Shown here one piece after another: positions 63,226 through 64,000 of a stretch of 64,000 nucleotides of DNA. Position 1 is the stretch's first letter; every line of letters starts with the position of its first letter. A program made the position numbers and the translations under genes. The stretch spans positions 1,054,001 to 1,118,000 of the forward strand of contig NZ_RJTX01000001.1 of assembly GCF_003729955.1 (NCBI RefSeq). Direction: 5' to 3'. Origin of the DNA: Chryseobacterium daecheongense. Its GTDB lineage: Bacteria > Bacteroidota > Bacteroidia > Flavobacteriales > Weeksellaceae. Below the pieces are notes generated by a model that had not been told where the DNA came from, did not search any database, and saw only the letters and a program-made list of their open reading frames with translations.

Positions 63226-63375
63226 GTTTGAAATATATTTTTTGATAGTCTAAAAAAATCTTTAAATCAGGTGAACAAATTTAATAACAGCTAATTGCAT
63301 GATACATTATTTATCTTTTAATCCGGTTATATATTTTCTATTCGGTTAATTTCTGTAAATAATGACAAACAACAG

Positions 63376-63403
63376 AAAAGCCTTTGGAATCCCAAAGGCT
63401 TTT
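63376..63403. terminator. Bidirectional terminator between lacI and pirin genes
   Basis: A perfect 12-bp stem (AAAAGCCTTTGG/CCAAAGGCTTTT) with a 4-nt loop AATC; A and T ends serve both convergent genes. Confidence 0.9.
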
Positions 63404-63424
63404 GTCTATTTTACAATCAAAATT

Positions 63425-64000
63425 TTAATGGAACTTATTCCCGCTAAACATTCCTGTGTCGCTGTATTTGGGTTCTTTTCTTATCTGAAACAAAACAAGG
63501 TCACTTTCTGTAACTGCTTCAATGGGAAGATTCTCTTCAAGAATCACGCTGTCACCTTTTGCAATCGTTTCATTTCCGATTCTGATATCGCCGTTGAAAC
63601 AGTAAATAAAATTGACAACTTCTTCATTCAGGTCTGGAATTTTCACAATATTATCCTTTTGCAACCTGATGTCAAAAATATTGGTCTCAACTCTTAATTT
63701 CAATAGTGAATCAGCCCTGTTTCCAGCAATCAATCTCCAGGTATTTTCACTAAAAATATTTTCAAAATGATGAAATTGAACCTGAGGCGGCAAACCGTTT
63801 TCAGAAGGTCGCATAAAGATTTGCAGCATTTCCACATCTTCTTCGGCACTTTCTTCATGTGAAATTCCGCTTCCGGCATTCATCAGCATCATATAAGAAT
63901 TATTCAGATGTTCTTTTTTACCCGTGCTGTCCAGATGAATCATCTTCCCTGAACGGATATAGGAAAAAATCTCATCATCCTGATGCAGATGCATCGGAAC
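63425..64000 (-). CDS. Pirin-family protein, 3' part (5' end outside window)
   Basis: The frame is open to the window edge; the last in-window Met (63994) is internal, preceded by Val-Pro. PMHLHQDDEIFSYIRSGKMI is the first cupin motif with the metal-binding His residues and Glu, followed by NAGSGISHEESAE and MLQIFMRP. The C-terminal cupin (NFIYCFNGDIRIGNETIAKG) lacks a clear metal set, as in other pirins. Bacterial pirins act on flavonols or as regulators; the role here is open. It is convergent with the lacI gene, with a strong terminator between. Confidence 0.85.
   Translation of the reverse strand, partial: VPMHLHQDDEIFSYIRSGKMIHLDSTGKKEHLNNSYMMLMNAGSGISHEESAEEDVEMLQIFMRPSENGLPPQVQFHHFENIFSENTWRLIAGNRADSLLKLRVETNIFDIRLQKDNIVKIPDLNEEVVNFIYCFNGDIRIGNETIAKGDSVILEENLPIEAVTESDLVLFQIRKEPKYSDTGMFSGNKFH

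Noticed and set aside
63362..63697. Plus-strand 111-codon frame at the window end
   Set aside because: Begins at the strong terminator stem and runs antisense to the conserved pirin gene.
1..64000. tRNA, rRNA, CRISPR arrays, insertion sequences
   Set aside because: Reading both strands I saw no cloverleaf, no regularly spaced repeats and no transposase signature; a dedicated tool search would be needed to exclude short or degenerate cases.

Overview
The window looks like chromosomal DNA of a flavobacterium close to Chryseobacterium (Bacteroidota). Supporting signs are low GC, a type A T9SS sorting domain, TonB-dependent receptors with an STN domain and FecI/FecR-type regulators, very AT-rich spacers with few Shine-Dalgarno sites, promoter-like TAnnTTTG boxes, and families typical of the group (alginate-export porin, VGIGT..PHPSALLDL surface proteins, propeller/Y_Y_Y sensor kinases). 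I see no tRNA, rRNA, CRISPR array or insertion sequence. The genus is inferred from gene content.

Layout. 1-3475: AT-rich accessory DNA with the end of a DUF2075 ATPase/helicase gene, a large protein with a HEPN-like RNKYVH motif, and a decayed small gene. 3501-21259: one tightly packed minus-strand operon of eight genes: an ER-ER-KS-AT-ACP-ACP-KR megasynthase, a KS-AT-DH-phosphopantetheinyl transferase megasynthase, a free ACP, an alpha/beta hydrolase, a double GT1 glycosyltransferase, two HxxxD acyltransferases and a small membrane protein. Together they look able to build, glycosylate and acylate a long-chain lipid or polyketide, and I recognise no described product. 21962-24354: lipoprotein/S41 protease operon. 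24517-32264: cell-surface signalling locus (ECF sigma factor, FecR anti-sigma, STN-type TonB receptor, beta-helix lipoprotein, T9SS-secreted protein).

32325-39419: a DUF1826 gene, three tandem surface-protein paralogues, and a propeller histidine kinase with its LuxR-type regulator; the block ends in a broken copy of the DUF1826 3' end. 39445-55933: antiporter, MaoC protein, two haloperoxidase-like alpha/beta hydrolases, a sigma-54 activator, a TMEM175-like channel, and a long minus-strand run (isochorismatase-like hydrolase, alginate-export porin, orphan M17 N-domain, amidohydrolase, DoxX, Dps, DUF1275, TPR kinase, NtrC-type regulator). The two hydrolase genes share a near-identical palindrome and a conserved TGG..TGTGT..TTT element at matching distances, which suggests a small sigma-54 regulon run by the adjacent activator.

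56282-63225: a sugar locus (SLC45-like transporter, uridine-kinase-like protein, GH100-like invertase, TonB receptor, divergent LacI regulator) with a perfect 20-bp LacI-type operator between the receptor and the regulator; sucrose or a related disaccharide is the likely substrate. The window ends inside a pirin gene on the minus strand.
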